From contig NZ_FMCH01000413.1 in the NCBI RefSeq assembly GCF_900091855.1, forward strand, positions 1 through 64,000: DNA of 64,000 nt, given 5' to 3'. Below the pieces are notes generated by a model. That model was not told where the DNA came from, searched no databases, and saw only the letters and a list, made by a program, of their open reading frames with translations. Positions 56,305 to 64,000 of this stretch are shown here, piece by piece. The stretch is from Streptomyces sp. DvalAA-14 (lineage in GTDB: Bacteria; Actinomycetota; Actinomycetes; Streptomycetales; Streptomycetaceae). The translations under genes and the position numbers were made by a program. How positions within the stretch are numbered: position 1 is the stretch's first letter; the number at the start of each line of letters is the position of its first letter.

Positions 56305-57117
56305 GTGTCCAGCACCCCCGTCTCCGTGAAGTTCCCCGCGGGACCGGCCCCCGATCCGGCCGGTTCGCGCGGTGAGCGCCGCATCCGTACCTTCCACGCG
56401 CGGCGCGGCCGGATCACCCAGGCCCAGGCGGCTGCCATAGAGCGGCTGTGGGGGCGGTGGGGCGTGGAGCTGGACGGGGCGCCGCTGGATCTGGCGGCGC
56501 TCTTCGGCCCGGCGGGCGCGCCGGACCGACCGGACCGACCGGACCGACCGGACCGCCCCGAGCCCGTGGCCGCACCCCTGCCCCCGCCCCCTCCCCCACC
56601 CGTCGTGCTGGAGATCGGCTTCGGCATGGGTGACGCCACCGCCGCCATGGCCGCCGCCGATCCCGCCACCGGCATCCTCGCGGTGGACGTGCACACCCCC
56701 GGCCAGGGCAACCTGCTGGCGCTCGCCGACCGGGCCGGCCTGACGAACGTACGGGTGGCCAACGGCGACGCGATCGTGCTGCTCCGCGACATGCTGCCGC
56801 CGGCGTCCCTGTCCGGCCTGCGTGTCTACTTCCCCGACCCGTGGCCCAAGGGCAAGCACCACAAGCGGCGCCTGATCCAGCCCGCCTTCCTGGCGCTGGT
56901 CACCCCGCTGCTGCGGCCGGGCGCGGTACTGCACTGCGCGACGGACTGGGAGCCGTACGCCGAGCAGATGCTGGAGGTGCTGACGGCCGCGCCGGGCCTG
57001 GTCAATCAGTACCCGGGCTTCGCGCCCCGGCCGGACTTCCGGCCGATGACGAAGTTCGAGCGGCAGGGCCTGGCCAAGGGCCACGTCGTACGGGACCTGC
57101 TCTTCACCCGGGCCTGA
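56305..57117 (+). CDS. trmB: tRNA (guanine-N7)-methyltransferase
   Basis: 270 residues from GTG at 56305. SAM-binding VVLEIGFGMGD (residues 101-110) and the catalytic signature VYFPDPWPKGKHHKRR are diagnostic of TrmB, which makes m7G46 in tRNA. A linker of PDRPDRPDRPDRP (9-bp repeat) followed by a run of prolines separates the N-terminal helix from the catalytic domain and makes this enzyme longer than usual. It is followed by the PrsW-type gene 70 bp later, same strand. Confidence 0.94.
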   Translation: MSSTPVSVKFPAGPAPDPAGSRGERRIRTFHARRGRITQAQAAAIERLWGRWGVELDGAPLDLAALFGPAGAPDRPDRPDRPDRPEPVAAPLPPPPPPPVVLEIGFGMGDATAAMAAADPATGILAVDVHTPGQGNLLALADRAGLTNVRVANGDAIVLLRDMLPPASLSGLRVYFPDPWPKGKHHKRRLIQPAFLALVTPLLRPGAVLHCATDWEPYAEQMLEVLTAAPGLVNQYPGFAPRPDFRPMTKFERQGLAKGHVVRDLLFTRA

Positions 57118-57187
57118 CCTCGCAGGCCCGCCCGCGCACCGGTACGCGCCCTCGCGTGCGGACGGTACGTGCCCGTACTGTCGACAG

Positions 57188-58765
57188 GTGTCCACGTACT
57201 CGTCTTCGTCCGATTCGACCTCCGTTTCCGTAACGGGCGAACCGGAGGCCGCGGCCGACCCCGTACCGCCTCCCGAGACCGTAATGTCCGCCGCGACCAG
57301 GCCCTCCACCGGGACCGAACTGCCGGGCCGGACCGAGCCGTTGAAGCAGACCGAACCGCCCGTCGAAACGCAGGTCGACCTGCCGGTCGAAAGGCCGGTC
57401 GAAACGCCGGTCGAAACGCCGGTCGAAACGCCGGTCGAAAGGCCGGTCGAGACGCCGGAGAGCCCTCCCCACTGGCACTACATACCCCGCCGCACCTTCT
57501 GGGAGAGCAAGGGCGTACGCACCGGGGCGCTGTTCACCGCACTCGCCCTGTGCGGGGTGATCATCCTCGCGTTGGTGCGCCAGCACATCGGTACCGAACC
57601 CTTCCTGGTCGGCCTGCTGCTGGCGATCCTGCCGGTGCCACTGCTGCTGTGGGCTTTCCTCTGGCTGGACCACGTGGCGCCGGGTCCGTGGCGGAACGTG
57701 GTGTTCGCCATCGCGTGGGGCGCGTGCGCGGCGACGCTGGTGGCGATCTTCGCCAACGAGTACGGGCAGAAACTGGTCTCGTCGGCGTTCTCCGGTACGC
57801 CCTCGCAGTCCGACCACTGGGGTGCGATGTTCGTGGCGCCGCTGGTGGAGGAGACCGCGAAGGGCACCGCGGTGCTGCTGCTGTTCGTCTTCCGGCGGCG
57901 CTGCTTCGAGTCGATCGTGGACGGGATCGTGCTCAGCGGGCTGGCGGCCACAGGCTTCGCGTTCACCGAGAACATCCTCTACCTGGGTACGGCCGTCGGC
58001 GAGGACCGGGATCTGGGATCGTCCGTGCTGGGCTCGACGACCCTGGCGACCTTCTTCGTCCGGGTGCTGATGACACCGTTCGCACACCCGCTCTTCACCT
58101 CGATGACGGGCATCGGCTTCGCCATCGCGGCGACCGCCCGCCCGGGCCGCAAGTGGCGCTGGCGCTGGGTGCCGCCGCTGGTCGGCTGGCTGCTGGCGAT
58201 GGTGCTGCACGGCAGCTGGAACGGCTTCTCACTGACCTCTCCGGGCACCTTCCTGACCATCTACCTGGCGGTGATGCTGCCCGCCTGCGGCCTGGTGGTG
58301 TGGCTGGCGATCTGGGCCCGCTCCAACGAGTTGCGCACCATCCGCACCCATCTGACCGTCTACGCCGCCGCCGGCTGGCTCGCCCTGCCCGAGCCTTCCG
58401 CCCTCGGCTCGATGTCGGTGCGCGCCACCGCGCGCCGTGAGACGCGCCGCTTCTACGGTGAGGCCGCGGCCCGTGCCGTCCGCGACTACATCGGTTTCGC
58501 CACCCACCTCGCCTTCCTCCGTGCGGCCGCCACCCGCGGTGCCCCCACCGCTGATTTCGCCGCCCGCGAGGCCGAACTCCTCCACCACCTCTGGTCCCGC
58601 AAGTCCTGGGCCCAACCCGCCCTCCTCTCCGCGTCCCGCCCGACCCGCTCCCCCTACCTCCCGCCCTCGCCCCGCCCGGGCCAGTGGGGCCCGGCCGCAT
58701 CCCCGGCCCCGCGTCCGGCCGTCTACCCCTGGGCCGGGGCACCGCGCGAGGGCAAGCACCCGTAG
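57188..58765 (+). CDS. PrsW-family intramembrane metalloprotease
   Basis: 525 residues, GTG start. The N-terminal ~95 residues are cytoplasmic with a VETPVETPVETPVER repeat (12-bp units at about 57378-57450). Then about eight hydrophobic segments follow with VEETAKGTAVLL (the E-E-x-x-K metal/catalytic motif), TGFAFTENILYL and FAHPLFTSMTGIGF, and a final HGSWNG. These match PrsW, which cleaves anti-sigma factors within the membrane. The C-terminus is Pro/Arg-rich. No anti-sigma partner is adjacent, although a sigma factor lies 3 kb away. Confidence 0.9.
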   Translation: MSTYSSSSDSTSVSVTGEPEAAADPVPPPETVMSAATRPSTGTELPGRTEPLKQTEPPVETQVDLPVERPVETPVETPVETPVERPVETPESPPHWHYIPRRTFWESKGVRTGALFTALALCGVIILALVRQHIGTEPFLVGLLLAILPVPLLLWAFLWLDHVAPGPWRNVVFAIAWGACAATLVAIFANEYGQKLVSSAFSGTPSQSDHWGAMFVAPLVEETAKGTAVLLLFVFRRRCFESIVDGIVLSGLAATGFAFTENILYLGTAVGEDRDLGSSVLGSTTLATFFVRVLMTPFAHPLFTSMTGIGFAIAATARPGRKWRWRWVPPLVGWLLAMVLHGSWNGFSLTSPGTFLTIYLAVMLPACGLVVWLAIWARSNELRTIRTHLTVYAAAGWLALPEPSALGSMSVRATARRETRRFYGEAAARAVRDYIGFATHLAFLRAAATRGAPTADFAAREAELLHHLWSRKSWAQPALLSASRPTRSPYLPPSPRPGQWGPAASPAPRPAVYPWAGAPREGKHP

Positions 58766-58786
58766 GAAGACGGGCGCCCCGCGGCC

Positions 58787-59791
58787 CTATCCGCCGTCTG
58801 GCTGAAGAAGCGATCGCGGGCCGGGGCGGCGGGGGCGGACGAGAGCCCGTACTGCTGCGGCACGTTGGGCGACGGCCTCCGGAGAAAGGGCTGGCGGTCG
58901 CGGAGTTGGGGCGACACCGGAGCAGGCGGCGCAGATGCCGGTGAGCTGGTCTCGGGGCAACGGGTCGCGGCAGGTGCCGCATTCGGCGAGACCAGCGGCG
59001 GGCGCGGCGGGGTCTCGGCGGGCGCGGGGGGCGGGAAGTTTGCGGACCAGCCGGTTCGCGAGCAGGGCCCGGGCGCTGTGCACGACGGGCGGCAGCCCGC
59101 CGGCCAGCAGGAAGCGCGCCTCCACCTCGGACACCCCGCTCTCGATCCACGGCGCGGCGAGCGGCGCGAGGGCGAGCGATTCGGCGGCGCTCAGGGCGAG
59201 TTGGGGTTCGGCGCCGACCAGACGGGACAGCAAGGCGGCGGCGCGGGCGAGGGTTTCGGGCGGGGCTTCCGGTAGGACGTGGTCGGCATCGGGTGCGCCG
59301 CTCGACGCCGGTGGCGCTGGCACTGGCGTAGGTGTCGGCGTTGGCGTTGGCGTTGGCGTTGGCGTTGGCGGCAACGGGCCTCGGGGGTGGGTGGGTTCTT
59401 CTTCCGGGTTCTTATTCCCTGGGGGGAACGCTCCTGCCTTCCCGACGGCTCCTGCACCGGTTCCCGCGCGCGGGGGAAGCGGCGTCCCCGGCGGTTGCGG
59501 AGTGTCGAACACGTAGGTCTCGGTCCGCACTTGCCCGCTCTCCGGATCCCTCACCGTCCGCCGTACGTAGTACCCGAGCGCGACCAGCTCGTCGACGGCC
59601 TTGGCCACCCCTCGGCGGCCGAGCCCCGGATTGTTGTCGGCGAGCGTCCGTACGTCCTCGCGGGCGCCGTCGGGCAGGGACAGGAGGTACGCGAGGATGC
59701 CGCGCGCGGTGAAGCTGAGCCGCCGGTCCCGTAGCACGTCGTTGCCGAGCACCGTGAACGCGCGCGTGCGCGCGCTAAGGTTGATGCGCAT
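58787..59791 (-). CDS. Winged-helix DNA-binding protein with Thr-Pro linker and zinc ribbon-like end
   Basis: 334 residues. The N-terminal wHTH includes SFTARGILAYLLSLPDG and RGVAKAVDELVALGYYVRR, as in replication-initiator-like or MarR-like helix-turn-helix proteins of streptomycetes. A PTPTPTPTPTPTPTPVP linker comes from a 6-bp DNA repeat near 59335-59370. The C-terminal part contains CGTCRDPLPRDQLTGICAAC, a CxxC-x(12)-CxxC zinc motif. The start is the ATG ending at 59791. Its targets are unknown. Confidence 0.78.
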   Translation of the reverse strand: MRINLSARTRAFTVLGNDVLRDRRLSFTARGILAYLLSLPDGAREDVRTLADNNPGLGRRGVAKAVDELVALGYYVRRTVRDPESGQVRTETYVFDTPQPPGTPLPPRAGTGAGAVGKAGAFPPGNKNPEEEPTHPRGPLPPTPTPTPTPTPTPTPVPAPPASSGAPDADHVLPEAPPETLARAAALLSRLVGAEPQLALSAAESLALAPLAAPWIESGVSEVEARFLLAGGLPPVVHSARALLANRLVRKLPAPRARRDPAAPAAGLAECGTCRDPLPRDQLTGICAACSGVAPTPRPPALSPEAVAQRAAAVRALVRPRRPGPRSLLQPDGG

Positions 59792-59815
59792 CGAAGATGA
59801 CTCTCTTCGCTGTCG

Positions 59816-59847
59816 GACCCCGGGGTGTTGGTAGCACCGCCGGGGTC
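59816..59847. repeat. Inverted repeat upstream of the winged-helix gene
   Basis: GACCCCGG (59816-59823) and CCGGGGTC (59840-59847) form an 8-bp stem with a 16-base loop, 25 bp before the start of the winged-helix gene. It could be an operator or a leader stem-loop; no further evidence. Confidence 0.4.
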
Positions 59848-60065
59848 ACCAGTATGTGATCAGGAAGAAGCTGAGCGTAACTCGCCCTTCTGGTCAACTG
59901 ACAGTCACACCATCGGGTGAACTCAGCCCATTCCCAGCCGCTGTGAAGCCGGGCACCCTAAGGGGCAAGGCAACCGCTGCGGGCGGGCGGCGGTCCTACC
60001 GGGTGTCGTGCCGAGGGAGCAGCCTCGGCCGCCGCCTGCCGACACCGACGGGAAAGGACGCTGCC

Positions 60066-60341
60066 ATGGAGTTCGACCCCGGCCTCTACCTGAACGTTCC
60101 GGAGGGTTTCGACGACTCGGACGCCGAGGCGCAGGTACACCCCATCGCCAGACGGCTGTTCTCCGCCAGAACTGCCGCAGAAGCGTTCAGGGACGCCTCC
60201 GAGTGGGTCGGGGAACACAACGTCAAGGTCATCGACGTCTCGTGGAATTTCCTGTGGGACGAAGACCTGCCCAACATGCTGAGCGTCTATTTCACCTTCG
60301 AACTCGAACCCGAGGACGACGACCAGTCCGGGGACGCCTGA
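60066..60341 (+). CDS. Small acidic hypothetical protein
   Basis: 91 residues with strong GGAAAGGA eight bases before the ATG. It is acidic, with the C-terminal ELEPEDDDQSGDA, and two amphipathic helices around VHPIARRLFSARTAAEAFRD. No transmembrane segment. It is not recognised as a known family. Codon use matches the genome, supporting a real gene. Confidence 0.7.
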   Translation: MEFDPGLYLNVPEGFDDSDAEAQVHPIARRLFSARTAAEAFRDASEWVGEHNVKVIDVSWNFLWDEDLPNMLSVYFTFELEPEDDDQSGDA

Positions 60342-60619
60342 CCGCCGATGCGGCAGCCCGCCGGCGGGCGGTGTACGACGGCGCGTCCTTGCCCGGCCGG
60401 GCAGATCGCCAAGGGCGGGGTGGACATCGGCGTTCCGCAGCGTGAGGTTGCCCTTCGCCGCCGGGCATCATCCGTTCGCGTGGTTTTCCCGGCCCGATGA
60501 CGCCATCGCCGAGGACATGGCGACCGGCGCCGCCGCGATGTTGCCGGCCGCCTCGGCGAGCAGCCGAGTCCCCTCGCGATCTGCGGCGACGCGCTGCACG
60601 GCGCGGGCGAAGGAGAGGA

Positions 60620-60899
60620 TCACCCCCCGGGCGGCTCCAGCCACCACACCACGCACGACCACATCATCGGAATCGACGGCGACCACGCTCACCTGAACGC
60701 CCAGTTCATCGTCTTCCGCGTACAGGCCGCCGCGCGCCCGGCCGAAGGTTGGCCGGCCGGGGTCTCCGGCGCCCAGGGCACCGTCCAGCCGATCGAGTCC
60801 GGCTACTACGACACGGATCTGCGCCGGGTGGACGGCGAGTGGAAGATCGCCCGGCACAGCGTGCTGATGGACATGCCGATCGCCCTTCCGGGGGCATGA
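60620..60899 (+). pseudogene. SnoaL-like (NTF2-fold) protein fragment
   Basis: The frame ending at 60899 reads THDHIIGIDGDHAHLNAQFI, then ESGYYDTDLRRVDGEWKIAR and a stop after VLMDMPIALPGA, the second half of a SnoaL-like domain that binds small molecules. The upstream part has no clean start in this frame, so it is probably a decayed remnant, though a frameshift further left could join it. Confidence 0.5.
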
Positions 60900-61027
60900 C
60901 GAAGGCCGCCGCCCACCGCGACACCCGCACCCTCGGCACTGACCCCGTCCCGTACGGCGACGGGGCCTCCCGACCGCTTCCGACCGCCCGCCCAGGGCGG
61001 CGCGGACGACCGCGCGTCCCGCCCGGC

Positions 61028-61969
61028 TCACCCGTCTCGCTGCTGGGCGCGAACCGCCTGCACGGACCAGTCGAGCACCGGTGCCAGACCCTGCTGAACG
61101 GGCCAGCCGTTGATCACCGCGAGCAGTCGGACGTACCGGTCCCGGCGCGGATCGTTCAACCGCTCCAGCCGGTGCAGCAGGCTGCGGCGGAGCTCTACGT
61201 CGTCGGGGCGGCCAAGGATGCGCGCATAGTGGGCGGTGAGTGCCCCGACGACCGGTTCGGCGGCGCGTGAGGCCGGGTGCACGGCCATCGCCAACGCCGG
61301 GGCGACCTCGTCGCGGACGATTGCGGCGAAGTCGCGGTGCGGACTCGTGCTGTCGATGTGGGCCCGTTCGGCGGCGTGGTCCACGGCCACGCGCCGCAGG
61401 CCGGCACGGAAATCGGCGTCCAGCGACAGTTCGGCCCACTCCACCCATGCCCGGGCCTGCTCCGCGTCAGGGCTGTCGGGCAATTCGGGAGTCATCGTGC
61501 GGATGACGCCGGCGAAAGAGGGGTCGGCGCCGAAACCGCCGAAGACGGCCTGGAGGAAATCGTCGACCAGGCTCCGGCGTTCGGCCTCGGACAGCTGGGC
61601 CAGCTTGTGCATACGATCCGTCTCCTCGGAAGAGAGCCCGCGCTCGGCCACCACCGTCAACACCGCGTGCCGCAGCCGCAGGACGCGGATCTGCACCACC
61701 AGCGCTTCGGCGTGCACCGCGGCGACGTCGGGCAGCGAGACCTCCTGGTCCAGGACCCGCTGGATCGACGGAAGGTCGATTCCCAACTCCCGCAGAGTCC
61801 GCACGAGGTCGACGCGCGCGACGGCATCGCTGCCGTAGAGCCGGTAGCCGGCCGGGCTGCGGTCCGTCGGCGTCACGATGCCGCGATCGGACCAGGACCG
61901 GATGGTCTTGACCGTGAGACCGGTACGCCGGGCCAGTTCGCCGATCGAGTGGAGCGCTTCGCCATCCAT
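61028..61969 (-). CDS. MerR-family transcriptional regulator
   Basis: 313 residues. The N-terminal winged helix is MerR-type: HSIGELARRTGLTVKTIRSW then SPAGYRLYGSDAVARVDLVR. A dimerisation helix and a long C-terminal effector domain follow. ATG at 61969 is the natural start; the open frame extends far upstream but is not protein-like. Its target is unknown; no divergent resistance or transport gene is adjacent. Confidence 0.9.
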   Translation of the reverse strand: MDGEALHSIGELARRTGLTVKTIRSWSDRGIVTPTDRSPAGYRLYGSDAVARVDLVRTLRELGIDLPSIQRVLDQEVSLPDVAAVHAEALVVQIRVLRLRHAVLTVVAERGLSSEETDRMHKLAQLSEAERRSLVDDFLQAVFGGFGADPSFAGVIRTMTPELPDSPDAEQARAWVEWAELSLDADFRAGLRRVAVDHAAERAHIDSTSPHRDFAAIVRDEVAPALAMAVHPASRAAEPVVGALTAHYARILGRPDDVELRRSLLHRLERLNDPRRDRYVRLLAVINGWPVQQGLAPVLDWSVQAVRAQQRDG

Positions 61970-62338
61970 GCCCCCACTGTGGCGTCTCCCCCTGGAGGAG
62001 ACGCAACTCCGGCTGAGCTGGGCGCCGCTGAGTCCGCGCATCGACGACATCTGGGCGCGACGATCCGGCCGACCGATCGGCATCACCAGCCGCCGAAGTT
62101 CCCCGGCTGAGGAACTCGGCGCCGACAGCGGCGCCGGCGGTCCCGGGAGCGAGGCGGTCGGTCGCGGCGAGGGGGGCCAATCGGCGACGGGCGGCGTGTC
62201 GCGTAAGCCGGGGTAGGCGGCCGAACCGAGGCCCGCGATGTGAAGGTCGCTGGCTGCTGCCCCCTGCGGTCCGCCACCCGCTCCGGATCCTCCACCTCGA
62301 TCGGCACCGCCCATCGCCGCGGAGGATACTGAGGTCTT
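61970..62338. other. Intergenic stretch between MerR gene and vsr
   Basis: About 370 bp, no gene recognised. Presumably carries the promoters of the divergent MerR and Vsr genes. Confidence 0.4.
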
Positions 62339-62806
62339 ATGTCGCCCACCGCGTCCTCGCCCGCTGTCGCCGCGCGTATGAGTCGCCAGTCCTCGCGCGA
62401 CACCGCCCAGGAAGTAGCGGTGCGACGCATTCTGCACAGCCGGGGATTCCGCTATCGGGTCAACGCCCCCGTGCCTGGGATACCGAGACGGACCATAGAC
62501 ATACTCTTCCGCGGCCCGAAGATCGCAGTCTTCCTGGACGGTTGCTTCTGGCACGGTTGCCCCACGCACGCGACCAGCCCGAAGGCCAACGCGGAATGGT
62601 GGCGGAGCAAGCTGGACCGAAACATGGCTCGGGACCTGGAAACGACCGCGCATTTGGCCGCACTGGGGATAACGGTGTTGCGGTTCTGGGAGCACGAGAC
62701 GCCGGAGGATGTGGCACGGAGAGTGGGCCACACCGTCCGCCCGGAGCAACCGGTGGGTCCTGACGGCCAGTTCGAGGCTAACCTTGGCCCGAGCGGCACG
62801 GGTTGA
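62339..62806 (+). CDS. vsr: Very short patch repair endonuclease
   Basis: 155 residues with the Vsr hallmarks: RRTIDILFRGPKIAVFLDGC (catalytic Asp54), FWHGCPTHA, then NAEWWRSKLDRNMARD. It nicks DNA 5' of a T:G mismatch that arises by deamination of a methylated cytosine, so it normally accompanies a C5 methyltransferase. Here it precedes a methyltransferase-like gene and the start of another by about 50 bp and 1 kb. Its recognition is therefore likely that of the adjacent methylase. Start ATG 62339 has a TGAGG upstream. Confidence 0.93.
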   Translation: MSPTASSPAVAARMSRQSSRDTAQEVAVRRILHSRGFRYRVNAPVPGIPRRTIDILFRGPKIAVFLDGCFWHGCPTHATSPKANAEWWRSKLDRNMARDLETTAHLAALGITVLRFWEHETPEDVARRVGHTVRPEQPVGPDGQFEANLGPSGTG

Positions 62807-62854
62807 CGCCGAGCGGGTGCGACGCGGAGCCCGACCGCCCAGGGGGGGTTGGGC

Positions 62855-63814
62855 ATGGCAGCGGGTAGATTCTCGTCGCTGGAGATCTGCTCCGGCATGG
62901 GGGCACAGGCGCTCGGCTTGGAGCGTGCCGGTTTCGACCCGGTGATGTTGATCGACACCAACGACGCCGCCTGCACAACGATCAGCCGGAACAGGCCGCA
63001 CTGGGATGTACGCCGCCTGGACCTCATCGACTTCGATCCGGCCGAGCACCCCGAGACCTACGATGTGGACCTGCTCAGCGGCGGTCTGCCTCGGGTCAAG
63101 TCCGCAGCCGCCGTCCGACGTGCCGAGGACGAGGCCGAGCGAGGCCTTTTGCGGGCCGCCGTATTGCTCCTGACTGCCGTGCACCCGAAGGCGCTTCTGC
63201 TGGAGAACGTCCCCGACCTGATCGAGAAGGACGCCTTTGCGGGGGATCGCTCCTGGATCACGGACGAGCTCGCGCACGCGGGCTATTCATGCCACTGGAA
63301 GGTTCTGAATGCCGCTGACTTCGGAGTCCCCCAGAACCGCAGATGCGGTTTTCTGATCGCCTTCGCCGATACGCTCGACGCCCGATTCTCCTGGCCCCAG
63401 GGCGACGGTCGACCGGCCCCCACCGTCGGCGAGACGCTCGGAGCGTCCATGAGCGCCCACGGCTGGCCCGGCGCGGAGCGTTGGGCCAAGCACGCTGATC
63501 GGCCCGGTCCGGCTCTGGTCGGTGGCTCCGACCGTCGGGGCGGCGGAGATCTCGGGCCGACGGGCAGCAAGAAGGCGTGGGAGTCGCTGGGCGTCAACGG
63601 CAACAGCCTCGCCGACGATGTTCCGTCCGCCGATTTCCCGGCGGACGCGCTCCCCAAACTCACGGTCCGCCAGGCCGCGATGATCCAGTGCATCCCGGAG
63701 GATTGGAGTATTCACGGACGCAAGACCGCCGCGTATCGCCAGGTCGGCCACGCCATGCCGCCTCCGCTGGCCGGCGTTGTAGGCCGCGCGATCGCCGACG
63801 CCCTGCCCCGTTAG
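62855..63814 (+). CDS. C5-methyltransferase-like protein lacking the catalytic cysteine
   Basis: 319 residues. Motif I LEICSGMGAQALGLERAGF, motif VI ENVPD (117-121), motif VIII PQNRRCGFLIAF and motif X QVGHAMPPPL are clear. At motif IV, where C5 methylases have PC, the sequence is GGLPRVKSAA with Arg80 in place of the catalytic Cys. The second Arg of motif VIII is also changed. So the protein alone should not methylate DNA. The start at 62855 has a run of AGGGGGGG directly upstream. Its neighbour at 63824 looks like a normal methyltransferase start, so the two could be subunits. Confidence 0.85.
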   Translation: MAAGRFSSLEICSGMGAQALGLERAGFDPVMLIDTNDAACTTISRNRPHWDVRRLDLIDFDPAEHPETYDVDLLSGGLPRVKSAAAVRRAEDEAERGLLRAAVLLLTAVHPKALLLENVPDLIEKDAFAGDRSWITDELAHAGYSCHWKVLNAADFGVPQNRRCGFLIAFADTLDARFSWPQGDGRPAPTVGETLGASMSAHGWPGAERWAKHADRPGPALVGGSDRRGGGDLGPTGSKKAWESLGVNGNSLADDVPSADFPADALPKLTVRQAAMIQCIPEDWSIHGRKTAAYRQVGHAMPPPLAGVVGRAIADALPR

Positions 63815-63823
63815 GATCTCCGC

Positions 63824-64000
63824 ATGCACTCGCCCGACGACACCGTTCCGCCCGAGATCATCGACCTCTTCGCCGGACCGGGTGGGTTGGACATGGCCGC
63901 GCACGCGTTGCGCCTTCCCGTGACCGGCATCGAGTTCGACGACGACGCATGTGCCACTCGGCGCATGGCGGGACTTGCGACCGTCTCGTGCGACGTACGG
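63824..64000 (+). CDS. C5-cytosine methyltransferase, N-terminal fragment (cut by window edge)
   Basis: 59 codons are visible from ATG at 63824, ten bases after the previous stop. The sequence opens with EIIDLFAGPGGLDMAAHAL, motif I of C5 methylases, then VTGIEFDDDACATRRMAGL, a motif II-like acidic residue. The catalytic motif lies beyond the window. The tight spacing to the catalytically odd neighbour suggests co-expression. Confidence 0.85.
   Translation, partial: MHSPDDTVPPEIIDLFAGPGGLDMAAHALRLPVTGIEFDDDACATRRMAGLATVSCDVR

Noticed and set aside
54480-56792. 770-codon minus-strand frame opposite lhgO and trmB
   Set aside because: Antisense to two genes with clear catalytic motifs; no homology-like patterns.
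57360-57450. Possible CRISPR-like array
   Set aside because: The 12-bp units are contiguous with no spacers and encode VETP repeats within the PrsW-type gene.

Overview
The window is high-GC actinobacterial DNA and most resembles a Streptomyces-type genome (Streptomycetaceae). Pointers are GTG starts, ATGA/GTGA gene overlaps, an NB-ARC/TPR regulator, a ROK-controlled sugar ABC operon with no ATPase gene of its own, a tripeptidyl-aminopeptidase-like lipoprotein beside holB, and many G/C-ending codons. An unusual number of genes carry short in-frame tandem repeats of 6-15 bp in linkers or N-termini. Identifications come from reading the sequence; no database search was run.

Left flank (1-9.8 kb): a Crp-type regulator (cut by the window edge) faces a PycTM-like membrane protein. 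Next come an NB-ARC/TPR regulator and a divergent two-gene operon coding for a very large P-loop NTPase with a SIR2-like N-terminus and an unknown partner. This operon looks like a defence or signalling cassette. A GNAT acetyltransferase and a decayed P-type ATPase follow.

Sugar locus (9.8-20.7 kb): a Gfo/Idh/MocA oxidoreductase, a ROK regulator and a binding-protein-dependent sugar transporter on the minus strand face a dehydrogenase, a TIM-barrel isomerase/epimerase, a GH63-like hydrolase and a glycogen-debranching-type hydrolase on the plus strand. The 153-bp divergent promoter region holds two small palindromes, candidate operators.

tRNA-Thr genomic island (20.94-42.28 kb): a 44-bp copy of the 3' half of tRNA-Thr(CGT) at the left end repeats the intact tRNA at the right end. 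A decayed tyrosine integrase lies next to the tRNA. The cargo is almost entirely defence-like: a PD-(D/E)XK protein, a three-gene operon ending in a giant DEAH helicase with KH motifs, a two-TM protein overlapping a DEDDy exonuclease, a C5 methyltransferase with a NotI-like endonuclease, an AIPR protein and several broken insertion sequences. No conjugation or replication genes were seen, and the integrase is frameshifted, so the island looks fixed. The three-gene helicase operon is the best candidate for an undescribed system.

Right flank (42.3-64 kb): mainly chromosomal genes, including the aminopeptidase-like lipoprotein, holB with a tandemly duplicated 3' end, an asparagine-synthase-like protein, a TPR regulator, a sigma factor with a membrane partner, an L-2-hydroxyglutarate oxidase, trmB, a PrsW-type protease and a winged-helix protein. 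The right edge holds a MerR regulator, a Vsr endonuclease, a C5-methyltransferase-like protein without its catalytic cysteine, and the start of a second methyltransferase.
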